Source of the DNA: an uncultured Oscillospiraceae bacterium
GTDB lineage: Bacteria; Bacillota; Clostridia; Oscillospirales; Oscillospiraceae
Length of the DNA stretch: 64,000 bases
Direction of reading: 5' to 3'
Assembly (NCBI GenBank): GCA_934589705.1
Contig: CAKTOH010000003.1
Coordinates: 62,001 to 126,000 of the forward strand
A program made the translations under genes and the position numbers. The stretch's first letter is position 1. Each line of letters opens with the position of its first letter. Below are positions 1 through 7,826 of this stretch, piece after piece. The notes under the pieces were generated by a model. That model saw nothing but the letters and a program-made list of their open reading frames with translations, did not search any database and was not told the DNA's origin.

Positions 1-101
1 ATGGTTTTGGCCAGGGCCCAGACCTTGAGGAAGTGGTCAATATCGTGCAGATTCCCCTGGGAAAAGACGATCATCTTTTCCATTGCCGCCGCGACGGTCA
101 T
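1..101 (-). CDS. HD-domain phosphohydrolase, N-terminus only (partial)
   Basis: The first 33 codons of a minus-strand gene run off the left edge. The ATG at 101 follows an AAAGGAG ribosome-binding site with 8-nt spacing. The peptide contains the HDIDHFLKVWALAKT segment, which I recall from the start of small clostridial HD-domain proteins whose metal-binding HD motif lies further on. The catalytic region is outside the window, so substrate and activity cannot be judged. The next gene upstream (189-821) has the same direction, 87 bp away, so the two may be co-transcribed. Confidence 0.5.
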   Translation of the reverse strand, partial: MTVAAAMEKMIVFSQGNLHDIDHFLKVWALAKT

Positions 102-188
102 AGCGAACGCTCCTTTCGTTTCGCATACTTTGCTTTTCTGCTTTATGTGCGCTTGAATTGCGGGACATGCGCCCCGCTCCTGAGTATG

Positions 189-821
189 TTACTTGTTCAA
201 TGCCTGATTGACTTCTGCGATGTCGCTGTCGGAGAGCGGAATGTGGATTTCGGAATCCGCAAAAATCGGTTCGCCGTTATAGAATGTGTCCACAAAGCAT
301 CCGCCTGCCGCAGCGATATAAATGGCCTGCTCTTTTTCGCTCTTTTCCATCCAGCTTTCATCCACGCTGTATCGGTCGTAGACCGTGCCGGTATCATAGT
401 CGATCGCCATAGTAACGGAATCGTAAGCTATACCGTCCACAACACTAGCACATTTTGCTTTCACCATAAAGAAGTGCAGCGACAGTTGCTCACTGCCAAA
501 ATCGTCCAATTTCAATTCAAAAGCGTAGGTCACGGCAAGGGGCGGAGCCTCCCGCGCGAATGTCTCTTCAAACGCTGCTTTTCTTGCCAAATACGCATCA
601 CTTTGGAGATAGGAACTCAAATGCTCGATCAAAAAATCCTTGGCAGAGATTTCTTTTCCGTCAACAACAATATTGGCGGGCGCATCACTGCTTGCTACAG
701 GGTTCTCGCCTTTCTTGCCGTCGCGGGTCGCAAGGCTCAGGCAAAGTGCCGCCGCCAAAAGCAAGTTCGTAACGCTCAGGCACAGTACCGCCGTCAAAAG
801 CAGCGCAATCCATTTTTTCAT
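189..821 (-). CDS. Small secreted or membrane-anchored protein of unknown function
   Basis: A 210-residue protein. Residues 1-32 form a positively charged start followed by a long hydrophobic stretch rich in Leu, Ala and Cys, consistent with a signal peptide or membrane anchor; a lipobox is not clear. The rest is acidic and soluble-looking, with DYDTGTVYDRYS-like segments, so it probably acts outside the membrane. The ATG at 821 follows AAGGA on the minus strand. I do not recognise a family. It lies just downstream of coding fragments (825-1212) and upstream of the HD-domain gene. No catalytic motif is visible. Confidence 0.55.
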   Translation of the reverse strand: MKKWIALLLTAVLCLSVTNLLLAAALCLSLATRDGKKGENPVASSDAPANIVVDGKEISAKDFLIEHLSSYLQSDAYLARKAAFEETFAREAPPLAVTYAFELKLDDFGSEQLSLHFFMVKAKCASVVDGIAYDSVTMAIDYDTGTVYDRYSVDESWMEKSEKEQAIYIAAAGGCFVDTFYNGEPIFADSEIHIPLSDSDIAEVNQALNK

Positions 822-824
822 AGT

Positions 825-1015
825 CTATCCTTCAACTTTCTGCAATAAATTTTCAACCGCGATAGGGATGTTTGCGGGAACGCCCTTCATTGGAACATAC
901 TTTGACAGGGATATTTCCTTCGCCACAGCGGCATAAGTACCTGAGGAAACGCTGATTGCCGATATAACCGCTGCATTTTAATGATTCCCTCTGGGGTGAT
1001 TCCCGATGCGCCCAT
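825..1015 (-). pseudogene. Broken small gene, two frames with protein-like character
   Basis: On the minus strand an ATG at 1015 overlaps the stop of the preceding fragment (TAATG), as in coupled operons, but the frame reads only about 42 codons. After an AAAA run near 976-979 a one-base shift restores a Cys-rich reading (CSGYIGN ... LCRCGEGN ... VCSNEGR), while the remaining frame gives a credible C-terminus ending at the TAG at 825-827. Three competing frames in 190 bp suggest decay, or that I cannot tell which frame was real. No family is recognised. Confidence 0.25.
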
Positions 1016-1212
1016 TATTTCCGCCTGTGAGAGGGCTTATCCGCGACTTTCAAATGCTTGTCCGTGTCATCCAGACAGGTCTTGAAGGGGTACTGCTTGG
1101 CTCCGCCGCCGTCCTTGATAATGCGATTGATTTCTTCCAGCTTTGCCGCATAATTCCACGGCACGGTGACGGTTTTCTTGCCGGTATCGAGAAATCCATT
1201 CCTGCGCAACAA
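1015..1212 (-). pseudogene. C-terminal fragment of an unknown mobile-element-type protein
   Basis: An open frame of 65 codons encodes a soluble Lys-rich peptide (VTVPWNYAAKLEEINRII ... KHLKVADKPSHRRK). It has no convincing ribosome-binding site and looks like the tail of a longer gene. Its stop overlaps the ATG of the next fragment. With the truncated integrase at 1636-1806 it suggests that this strip is the wreck of an older integrated element. The function is unknown. Confidence 0.3.
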
Positions 1213-1635
1213 AAAATGTGCAAAACACGCGCCACGCGCCGTTTACACATCCCATTATATATAGATTATATATATATTGTCAAGGATTTTCCGGGAATTT
1301 CCTGAAAAATGCGGGAAATTGTAACGTAAACGTACAAAAACAGCATATGCCGCGTAATTTCAACGTATTTTCCGCAATAATCAAGTGAAATGCAGCGGAA
1401 ACGGTGAAAATCAGCGCGTTTTCGTGTCCGGCTTGCCCATGCGTAACCGTATATCCCGCCACCCCTTTTTATCTTGCGTTCATTCGGCGTTCTTGCTTTA
1501 AAGAAAGGGAACGCAAAAATGGCGAACATCCCCCAAAATATACTCTTTGCTCATTTCATCAGCGGCATGGAAAAGGAAAGGCAGGCAACGCTTAGAATGA
1601 TGTATCTGAACAGCTGCAACATTGATGAAGCAAAC
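1213..1635. other. Scar region without an intact gene
   Basis: About 420 bp with an AT-rich alternating TA tract near 1255-1280 and no complete gene. A short plus-strand frame begins at ATG 1519 behind AAAGGGAACGCAAAA and reads about 37 plausible residues (MANIPQNILFAHFISG ...) before running into the antisense of the integrase fragment near 1636. It may be the 5' end of a lost gene. Confidence 0.3.
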
Positions 1636-1806
1636 CGCCGCCACCCGCTGCGCTTCTTTCCCTGCCTTTGCAGGGGTCATATCCTCAGGAGGATTCCAAC
1701 GCATTGCCTTTGAAATTTGCCTGCCGTTTTCATCACGTCCCAAGCACACACGAATCTTGTATGAAAGACGTTTGCCTCTTGCTCTTTCTTCTTTGATAGA
1801 TGCCAT
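1636..1806 (-). pseudogene. Tyrosine integrase, N-terminal fragment
   Basis: The ATG at 1806 (ribosome-binding site GGAAAGGAAG) opens a frame whose first 57 residues (MASIKEERARGKRLSYK ... RDENGRQISKAMRW) match the N-terminal arm-binding region of Firmicutes tyrosine integrases, as recalled. After about codon 57 the sequence stops resembling an integrase, so the catalytic domain is gone. The start codon is only about 140 bp from the left att copy, in the opposite orientation to the intact integrase at 27233-28378. It probably belonged to a different element that used the same tRNA gene. Confidence 0.55.
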
Positions 1807-1911
1807 AACTTCTTCCTTTCCGCAGTAAGAAAAGAAGAAATTGAGAGGGCCTGTTGTCCATTTGTTGTCCAAGGTGAAAATGCCCAGCACAAAATAGGGT
1901 GAAAAGTATAG

Positions 1912-1946
1912 AAAAACACTCGATTTCAAATGAAATCGAGTGTTTT
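1912..1946 (-). terminator. Former tRNA-Ala terminator
   Basis: A perfect 15-bp inverted repeat (AAAACACTCGATTTC / GAAATCGAGTGTTTT, AAAT loop) directly adjoins the 45-bp tRNA fragment. Read on the minus strand it forms a hairpin followed by TTTT, where a tRNA terminator belongs. It presumably ended the tRNA-Ala gene before the element inserted. Confidence 0.7.
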
Positions 1947-1947
1947 G

Positions 1948-1992
1948 TGGTGGAGATAAGCGGGATCGAACCGCTGACCTCTTGAATGCCAT
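1948..1992. repeat. Left attachment site (tRNA-Ala 3' fragment)
   Basis: Forty-five bases identical to 28514-28558. They cover the CCA end, acceptor 3' strand, T arm, variable loop and anticodon arm up to the loop. Beyond 1992 the sequence departs from the tRNA, so this is the displaced original 3' end of the gene. Confidence 0.9.
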
Positions 1993-2103
1993 GGGCTCCA
2001 TGGTGTATGCTAAATAATATTTATGTAAAAATCAGTCTAATAAGTCCAATTTGTTTGCATAAAAATCCATTATATATCAGTTGGTGCATAATGTTTCGTC
2101 GTA

Positions 2104-2124
2104 ATTCTGGTATGCATTCTGGTA
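2104..2124 (+). promoter_or_regulatory. Left integrase arm-type sites
   Basis: Two direct copies of ATTCTGGTA at 2104-2112 and 2116-2124 (12-bp period), followed by ACGAAAAGTAAC-like sequence. The same pair recurs at 28378-28397 by the other end. Paired short direct repeats inside both ends are typical arm-binding sites for the N-terminal domain of tyrosine integrases. Confidence 0.6.
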
Positions 2125-2189
2125 CGAAAAGTAACACGCATTAAAAAGTAACAATCGCCTCGTACCGGAAAACTGAGAAAGGATTTTTT

Positions 2190-3134
2190 ATGGAATACAT
2201 GACAGTAAAAGAAGCCACTGAAAAGTGGGAAATGTCCGGTCAGATCATTCGCCGCTTTTGCCGACAGGAGCGTATTCCTGGGGCAATTATCCGTAATGGT
2301 GTGTGGGTAATTCCGGCAAATACCAAGCGACCTGATAGGGGTGGACAAGTTGTATCCGATGCAGTAGAGTTACCGCCTCTGGCAAAGAAGCTGGTCCGTC
2401 AGAAAAAGAAGAAAAACTTCCATGGGCTGTACGACTATGTCCAGACCGATCTGACCTACAGTTCTAGCCGGATGGCAAGCAACCGTTTGACCTGCCAGCA
2501 GGTGGAAACCATCTTCAAAAAAGGCAAGGTGTCCGTTTCCTTTGAACCGATGAAAGTCTCCGACTTGGTGGAAGTCCTGAACCACTGTGTCTGTGTTGAC
2601 TACATTCTGGATCATGTGGAGGAACCCTTGTCCCAGAAATTCATCAAGCATCTTCACTATCAACTCACCTTTGGCACGGTGGATGAGCGCAGAAAGAAAG
2701 TCACACCGGGCCAGTACCGCACAAAAAACTCCTACCGCACGGAACACTTTATGTCGCCGTCAGACAGAATCAGCGATAAGCTGAAAGTGCTGGTTGCGGA
2801 GTATGAATCTTTGGAGGAAGTGGATCGCCGGGAGATTCTGGACTTCCATGTGCGCTTCGAGCGGATTTTTCCCTTCGAGGACTGCAACGGCAGAATCGGA
2901 CGACTCATTATGTTCAAGGAATGTCTGCGGCACGAGGTTATGCCCTTTATCCTGGACGATAAGCGCCGCAGCCGGTACTTAGAGGGCATCCGGGAGTGGG
3001 ACAATGATCCTGGCATCCTGAGTGAAGTGGTAATGGAAGCACAGAGCCGCTTTGATGCCCAGATTCAGTTGCAGATGTTAGCGGAGCATCGGCAGAGTTT
3101 CCTGCCGGTTGGATTTATGGAGGACGAACTATGA
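2190..3134 (+). CDS. Fic-fold protein with degenerate active site
   Basis: A 314-residue protein. Residues 1-45 resemble a helix-turn-helix (MTVKEATEKW ... RNGVWVIP) and the rest is a Fic domain. Active Fic enzymes transfer AMP using the loop HPFx(D/E)GNGRxxR. Here residues 227-238 read FPFEDCNGRIGR, with Phe227 in place of the catalytic His and Cys232 in place of a Gly. The usual N-terminal inhibitory motif SSxIEGN reads SSRMASN (residues 92-98), so the inhibitory Glu is Ala. Loss of both suggests a non-AMPylating scaffold or a decaying enzyme. The ATG at 2190 follows GAGAAAGGA. The stop overlaps the TnpV start (ATGA), forming a three-gene operon that ends at 3839. Confidence 0.8.
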   Translation: MEYMTVKEATEKWEMSGQIIRRFCRQERIPGAIIRNGVWVIPANTKRPDRGGQVVSDAVELPPLAKKLVRQKKKKNFHGLYDYVQTDLTYSSSRMASNRLTCQQVETIFKKGKVSVSFEPMKVSDLVEVLNHCVCVDYILDHVEEPLSQKFIKHLHYQLTFGTVDERRKKVTPGQYRTKNSYRTEHFMSPSDRISDKLKVLVAEYESLEEVDRREILDFHVRFERIFPFEDCNGRIGRLIMFKECLRHEVMPFILDDKRRSRYLEGIREWDNDPGILSEVVMEAQSRFDAQIQLQMLAEHRQSFLPVGFMEDEL

Positions 3135-3478
3135 AGATGACCTATACCCGTGTGGGTGATTACTACATCCCCAACCTGAAAGTGGAGCAAGAGGAACGCA
3201 GCATTGGCAAATGGGGCCGGATGCACCGGGACTACCTGAAGGAATACCACCCCATCCGATTCAACCAGCTTGTCCTCTCCGGTAAGCTCTGGACGCACCT
3301 CGCCGATCTGAACGAACAGGCCCAGCAGCGCACGGAAACCCTAGTCTCCCAGATGCAGGCCGCAGAAGGCGTCACAGAGGACTTGAAAGCCACCAATCCC
3401 ATGGCTTGGGCGCAGCGCATGAACAACATCCAGGCCAGGGCCGAAGAGATCGTCCGAGATGAGCTGATCTTCGTATGA
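3131..3478 (+). CDS. TnpV-family transposon-encoded protein
   Basis: A 115-residue protein that begins with a YTRVGDYYIPNL-type segment, continues with GKWGRMHRDYLKEYHP and ends with AQRMNNIQARAEEIVRDELI. This is the pattern I recall for TnpV proteins on clostridial mobile elements. Their function is not established; the family is small, helical and soluble. It overlaps the Fic gene by 4 bp and the next gene by 4 bp, so translation is probably coupled. Confidence 0.7.
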   Translation: MKMTYTRVGDYYIPNLKVEQEERSIGKWGRMHRDYLKEYHPIRFNQLVLSGKLWTHLADLNEQAQQRTETLVSQMQAAEGVTEDLKATNPMAWAQRMNNIQARAEEIVRDELIFV

Positions 3479-3786
3479 ACATTACCGAGTTCATCAGCAG
3501 GCTGAAAGCCTATGTGGAATCCCACACGCCCAACTATCAGGACGGCAACGCGGAAACACTCTTGGAAATGCTGTTCAATGTCTACACGGAGTTCAATGGA
3601 TTTGATAACCAGATCATCCGGGAGGACTTCAATAACCTCTACGCAGCTATGAACGGTAAGACCCTCCGGGAAATGGATCAAATCATCTACCCCATCTGTA
3701 CTCTCTGCCGTGACCACGAAAAAACCGGCTTCCAGGAAGGCGTCAAAGTCGGCATCCGACTGGCCCAGGAAGCAAATATCGCATAG
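3475..3786 (+). CDS. DUF6809-like small protein
   Basis: A 103-residue acidic helical protein with the pattern LYAAMNGKTLREMDQIIYPICTLC followed by FQEGVKVGIRLAQE. It resembles small mobile-element proteins that I recall as DUF6809. No catalytic motif is visible. It is the third gene of the Fic-TnpV operon (4-bp overlap) and is followed 20 bp later by a strong terminator. Confidence 0.5.
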   Translation: MNITEFISRLKAYVESHTPNYQDGNAETLLEMLFNVYTEFNGFDNQIIREDFNNLYAAMNGKTLREMDQIIYPICTLCRDHEKTGFQEGVKVGIRLAQEANIA

Positions 3787-3806
3787 CAACTAGCCCCATC
3801 AATAGG

Positions 3807-3839
3807 AATGACCCTCTGTTCAAAAGAGGGTCATTTTTA
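3807..3839 (+). terminator. Intrinsic terminator of the Fic operon
   Basis: An 11-bp stem (AATGACCCTCT / AGAGGGTCATT) with a short loop followed by TTTTAT. It closes the 2190-3786 operon. Its AATGA-start and T-tract design recurs at 5567 and, less closely, at 11132. Confidence 0.85.
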
Positions 3840-3871
3840 TTGGGCATGTTGTATTGGGTCTGCATTGGTTC

Positions 3872-4663
3872 TTATGGGAAATGCTTATCCAAGATTGCCT
3901 CAAACTCGCCAAAGTGAGGATGAATACCTTCTAATGTGTCATACTTAGTAAAGAGGTAGTATATTTCTTCCATCCATGGATTGGTATTCGTTAGTTCATT
4001 GATAAAATTAGCATCAAATGCAGTCGGATATAGGTGCTGCCAAACAGCTAGTCGCCCAAGGAAATGGACAACAACATATAGTTGCCTGTCTGGATCATTA
4101 GTAGAATTCATTTCCTTTACCATATACTCAACCTGGAATGGAAGCTCAGTATTCATTATATGGGGTATGTGCGCAGTACTTCTAAAATTGTTAAGGGTAT
4201 ATTTTCTTAGGAAATAATGACCAATTGCACGCGCATGGAATTCGGTCCAGTGCAAAAATGTGCGATGAAGACTGTATTCATATAATTCGTCCCAAGATTG
4301 GGGAGAAACGATCTTATAATAATCTTTGAAGTCATTCACATGTGTGGCTTCATGCACAAGGGTGCCCACCCAATCAATATTGCCTTTATTTATTGATTCA
4401 ACAATATAGTCTTTATTCAAGAGAATTGTAAAAGTGTCGCTTCCGCTAGAAGGTTGCACCGTTAACCCGTGATACCGCTGTATATCATTAAGGTATTGAG
4501 CATTTTCGCTTGCCTTATCGCCTCTCAGCGATAAATATGATTTCCTCATATCATCGGCGATAATGATTTGCCCATTGAAAGGTTCAACTCCACATGTGGC
4601 AGCGTAATCGGCCAGTATGGTATTTATATAGCTAAGCAGTTCGTCAGTTGCATTATTAGACAT
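3872..4663 (-). CDS. Putative zinc metallopeptidase (HEATH motif), regulator partner
   Basis: A 263-residue soluble protein without a signal peptide. It carries the metalloprotease signature H104-E-A-T-H108, followed by a Glu at position 141 in an HWTEFHARA context that could be the third zinc ligand. It lies 59 bp downstream of an XRE repressor gene on the same strand. That resembles ImmR/ImmA pairs, in which a metallopeptidase cleaves the repressor of a mobile element. Sequence similarity to the ImmA/IrrE family is not obvious by eye, so the pairing is inferred from motif and order. It could instead act on another protein. Confidence 0.55.
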   Translation of the reverse strand: MSNNATDELLSYINTILADYAATCGVEPFNGQIIIADDMRKSYLSLRGDKASENAQYLNDIQRYHGLTVQPSSGSDTFTILLNKDYIVESINKGNIDWVGTLVHEATHVNDFKDYYKIVSPQSWDELYEYSLHRTFLHWTEFHARAIGHYFLRKYTLNNFRSTAHIPHIMNTELPFQVEYMVKEMNSTNDPDRQLYVVVHFLGRLAVWQHLYPTAFDANFINELTNTNPWMEEIYYLFTKYDTLEGIHPHFGEFEAILDKHFP

Positions 4664-4722
4664 GGAATTGACCTCCTCTTAAATTTGGATATTTGCGCCT
4701 TTAGATAAATGGCGAATCCAGA

Positions 4723-4974
4723 TTAATCATCTTCATTATCTGCAAAGGAATAGTTGTTCAATTCATCAAAATCAAGAAATTCTGCAAGGGTCATGTTAAA
4801 GGCGAGAGCAACTTTGTGCAGGGTGGATGCTCTAGGATCTTTGGTCAGCCCACGGACAATATTATCGAGAGTTGACTGATTAATACCAGCACGGTTCGCC
4901 AGCTTGTTTATAGCAAAACCTCTTTCTTTACAAAGCTGACGAATCCGTCTTACATAGATTTCTGAATACTCCAT
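4723..4974 (-). CDS. XRE-family helix-turn-helix repressor
   Basis: An 83-residue protein that is almost entirely a Cro/CI-type helix-turn-helix: RIRQLCKERGFAINKLANRAG, then INQSTLDNIVRG, then STLHKVALAFNMTLAEFLD. The ATG at 4974 follows GGAGGGAACGCC; a longer upstream reading has no support. Its promoter region, shared with the divergent gene at 5137, holds three copies of a TACCC-N6-GGGT dyad, the likely operators. It is the first gene of an operon with the metallopeptidase at 3872-4663, which may inactivate it on a signal. Confidence 0.8.
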   Translation of the reverse strand: MEYSEIYVRRIRQLCKERGFAINKLANRAGINQSTLDNIVRGLTKDPRASTLHKVALAFNMTLAEFLDFDELNNYSFADNEDD

Positions 4975-4996
4975 GGCGTTCCCTCCGTATGCATCA

Positions 4997-5112
4997 TTAC
5001 CCATTTGCGGGTTAATATGATGATAGCAACGAAAAACGGAGGGATTACCCGAATACGGGTTGACTTCAATAATAAATAACCGATACAATATATCTACCCT
5101 AATTCGGGTAAC
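4997..5112. promoter_or_regulatory. Divergent promoter region with three dyad operators
   Basis: Three matches to TACCC-N6-GGGT(A/T): 4997-5015, 5045-5063 and 5094-5112, with centres 48 and 49 bp apart. A plus-strand promoter TTGACT (5060-5065), 18-bp spacer, TACAAT (5084-5089) has operator 2 over its -35 and operator 3 at its start point. Operator 1 lies close to the start of the minus-strand XRE gene. This layout fits repression of both directions by the XRE protein. Confidence 0.75.
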
Positions 5113-5136
5113 TCTATTGTGGCGGGGGATGTTACT

Positions 5137-5565
5137 ATGATGGCATGTACATTTTTCGGACATCGTGAATGCCCGGATTCGATCAAAACCCAATTAAGAG
5201 CGGCGCTAATCAATTTAATAACCAACCATGATGTGGATATGTTCTATGTGGGTAACCAGGGCCGGTTTGATGCGATTGTGCGTGGTGTTCTGCGAGAACT
5301 GAAGAAAGAATATCCCCAGATCGATTACGCCGTTGTGCTGGCCTACATGCCCGGAAAGCAAACGGAGTATGACGATTATTCCGATACCATGCTCCCGGAG
5401 GTGATAGAGTCTGTTCATCCTCGTTATGCAATCTCCTGGCGCAATAACTGGATGCTCCGGCAGTCGGATTATGTTGTCACTTACATCACCCACTCTTGGG
5501 GTGGTGCAGCACAGTTTGAGGAGAAAGCAAAACGTCAAAAGAAAATAGCAATCAACCTAAAGTAG
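5137..5565 (+). CDS. SLOG/YpsA-like Rossmann protein
   Basis: A 142-residue protein with a Rossmann-like pattern: it begins MMACTFFGHRECPDS, continues with DMFYVGNQGRFDAIV and YAVVLAYMPGK, and ends with SDYVVTYITHSWGGAAQF. These are hallmarks of SLOG-superfamily proteins of the YpsA/DUF1273 type, which bind nucleotide-like ligands; some SLOG members act in defence signalling. The ATG at 5137 follows GGGGGAT; a GTG at 5119 is the alternative. It is a single-gene unit with its own operator-controlled promoter and a terminator at 5567. It is probably what the XRE/metallopeptidase switch controls. Confidence 0.65.
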   Translation: MMACTFFGHRECPDSIKTQLRAALINLITNHDVDMFYVGNQGRFDAIVRGVLRELKKEYPQIDYAVVLAYMPGKQTEYDDYSDTMLPEVIESVHPRYAISWRNNWMLRQSDYVVTYITHSWGGAAQFEEKAKRQKKIAINLK

Positions 5566-5566
5566 C

Positions 5567-5597
5567 AATGACTATCAGTTCAACTGATAGTCATTTT
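5567..5597 (+). terminator. Intrinsic terminator after the SLOG gene
   Basis: A 12-13-bp stem (AATGACTATCAGTT / AACTGATAGTCATT) with a very short loop, followed by TTTTT. Confidence 0.9.
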
Positions 5598-5745
5598 TGC
5601 GTGAACCCCTAGGACTTGGTTTTAACTTAGTTTTATCCTAATTTTCCAAGATAAAAAGTTAAATATCAATTTTTGAAGTTAATACGTTGAAATCAGTCAA
5701 ATAATGCGGTAATATATGTATAACTACATCGTAAGGAGAGAGCAA

Positions 5746-6387
5746 ATGTTCGCGGTAAGCAGTTATAAAGAGATAGAACGCATAGAAAAAGAAAAGTGTT
5801 CAAAGCATCTGATAGCTGTCTTGTTTGTACGGCCGAATTCGAGAGATGCTGATGAGATCATCAAGGATTTCGAATATCTACACTATAGAACAGGTGAAGC
5901 TTTTTCTATTTACGCTGCTGGATACACAAATGATTTTGATTGTGCATATAAAGAGAATTATAGGAAAGTAACTACATGTACAAGGTCAGATTGGTACTAT
6001 AGTGCAAAAGATTATTCTGACTTTGTGAGGAATCTTGCTGGTAGAATCAAAAATTGGACGTATGGTGGCAATATTGAGATTCTCCTATTCCAAGGTCATG
6101 AATCAGACAATAGTTGCTTCGACTTTAGAAATTACATATCGATTAATATTACATATGGTATAAAAAGCGGATATATTTCTTCTTTTTCAAGTTTCATGGA
6201 ATCGATGATAAATCATGTTGAAGATGCAATTTCTGGTGCGGAAACACTACTCACTCCAACGGGAAAAATCAAAATTCGCGAAGTTGTTGAAGCATCGCTG
6301 AAGGATTGCAATGATACATTGATTCCGATAAAAGACGTGATGAAAAATAGGCGCTTCTATAAGATTCCATCGGCTGATAACAGTTAA
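5746..6387 (+). CDS. Unknown cytoplasmic protein convergent with a KAP NTPase
   Basis: A 213-residue protein starting at the ATG 5746 behind AAGGAGAGAGCAA; an ATG 30 bp upstream lacks such a site. No signal peptide or membrane segment is present. It has an early beta-rich part (HLIAVLFVRPN), many aromatic residues and a Lys-rich helical C-terminus. I do not recognise the family and see no catalytic motif. It shares one bidirectional terminator with the KAP NTPase gene at 6459-7826. Its base composition is AT-rich, unlike the host genes. Confidence 0.6.
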   Translation: MFAVSSYKEIERIEKEKCSKHLIAVLFVRPNSRDADEIIKDFEYLHYRTGEAFSIYAAGYTNDFDCAYKENYRKVTTCTRSDWYYSAKDYSDFVRNLAGRIKNWTYGGNIEILLFQGHESDNSCFDFRNYISINITYGIKSGYISSFSSFMESMINHVEDAISGAETLLTPTGKIKIREVVEASLKDCNDTLIPIKDVMKNRRFYKIPSADNS

Positions 6388-6413
6388 TATAGCATTGCGA
6401 ATACAAGAAAAGA

Positions 6414-6456
6414 CTAATGCCCATAGCTTTGTAACATGCAAAGCTATGGGCATTAG
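6414..6456. terminator. Bidirectional terminator with an 18-bp perfect stem
   Basis: CTAATGCCCATAGCTTTG at 6414-6431 pairs exactly with 6439-6456 across a 7-nt loop. It serves both converging genes. It is longer than needed for termination, so a regulatory or recombination role is possible. Confidence 0.75.
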
Positions 6457-6458
6457 AA

Positions 6459-7826
6459 TTATTTTATTATGCTTGATAACTTGTCAAACCGATTAGCGCA
6501 CTCAACCAGCTCGCCATATTTTGAGAATGTTTTCAGGGAGTAATTTACACAGGTGCCTTGGTGTGGTTTTGAAACCAAAGATGCAATTAGCCAAAAGGCG
6601 ACAGCCAACGGCGAATCATCCAGAACGTGATAGTCCTTTCCGTTTCCATTCATAAGAAGGGTGTTTCCTGCAACAAAGGATTCGATTTCCTTTAGATATG
6701 TATACAAATCTGTTCCTATTGCTTTTTTTACGGTAGTATCTTCCGATTCATTAATTCTTATCAACCAAGAATACCCGTGAGAATTGAAACGGTATCGTAA
6801 AACTTGGTGGATTAGTTCGAAATACAGGACCTCTGGACCATTGTGTTCCGCAAAACTTAACTGATGCAGTGTTAGCATGCGATCCATTAGCCGCTCCTGC
6901 GTACGTGGATCTATATTTTGTAGGAGTTTTAGCGGGATTTCTTTAAAAAAACCGTTTTCAATTTCGTCGCCGATATCATAGTTTTTGAGCAGTGTGGCGT
7001 ATCTGTCCCAAAAGCTTTCCGTTATCGTGCCGTTATTCAACGTTAGAGTAAAATTGATAAACTTCTTGAGGTATTCTTGAACAACGTGACTATTATCTTC
7101 ACAACTATTTGTACAAAATATTTGTTGGACGGTACGTTCCAACTGCTTCTGATCTGTTGCTAAAATAACAATAATATTGCTGTTTTCATCAAAAAGATGA
7201 TGTAGTCGCTCCAATACTTTAATAGTGTATTCGGACAGACAACGATCTAGCTCGTCAACCACAAGGATAACAGGTTTGTTCTGAGCTAGTTTGCGCAAAT
7301 CCTCTTTCGTTGAATCCAGGACTTCTTTGAACTTGAAATACTTATCATAGTCATTATCCTGAATGGACTGATGAAAGATATCTTCTGCGCCAGCCTTTAT
7401 TTTTTCTAGGGTATGGATTGGGTTGCATCCAATCTTCGTTTGGATGTAATTACCCAACAGTTCTTTGCCTAAATCCTTAACAAGTTCTAAACCTGCTTTG
7501 ATCTCATTGGGTAGCTTAGGCAAAATACTGTTATACTTGTCGATTTCACTCTTGATGGCAGAAATAATCGCAATGGCGGGTTCTTCATAAAAATCGTATT
7601 GCCAACAATTATAGTGAAAAATTACGTACCTATCTCCGGCTGCATTTGGATCTTGAAAAATACTTAGCTGTCTTTCAAACATATCCAAAACAAAAGATTT
7701 TCCACACCCCCACCTGCCGTCAATTGTAAATGTGCAGCCCCTTCCGCTATCTGCAATTAATCGCACAATCTCAATCAATCTGTCCACAAAAGGCTGGCGA
7801 TCTAGTATATCAATTTTGTCTTCCAT
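6459..7826 (-). CDS. KAP-family P-loop NTPase
   Basis: A 455-residue protein. Walker A is GRWGCGKSF near residue 40 and Walker B is VILVVDELDRC near residue 190, with a later ILATDQKQL sensor-like strand; this order is typical of KAP NTPases. Many bacterial KAP proteins occur in phage-exclusion systems, often with a membrane insertion, which is not evident here. The ATG at 7826 follows AAGGAAG with a 7-nt spacer. The gene stands alone, divergent from tatD (267-bp gap) and convergent with the unknown gene 5746-6387. A defence role is inferred from family and neighbourhood. Confidence 0.75.
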   Translation of the reverse strand: MEDKIDILDRQPFVDRLIEIVRLIADSGRGCTFTIDGRWGCGKSFVLDMFERQLSIFQDPNAAGDRYVIFHYNCWQYDFYEEPAIAIISAIKSEIDKYNSILPKLPNEIKAGLELVKDLGKELLGNYIQTKIGCNPIHTLEKIKAGAEDIFHQSIQDNDYDKYFKFKEVLDSTKEDLRKLAQNKPVILVVDELDRCLSEYTIKVLERLHHLFDENSNIIVILATDQKQLERTVQQIFCTNSCEDNSHVVQEYLKKFINFTLTLNNGTITESFWDRYATLLKNYDIGDEIENGFFKEIPLKLLQNIDPRTQERLMDRMLTLHQLSFAEHNGPEVLYFELIHQVLRYRFNSHGYSWLIRINESEDTTVKKAIGTDLYTYLKEIESFVAGNTLLMNGNGKDYHVLDDSPLAVAFWLIASLVSKPHQGTCVNYSLKTFSKYGELVECANRFDKLSSIIK

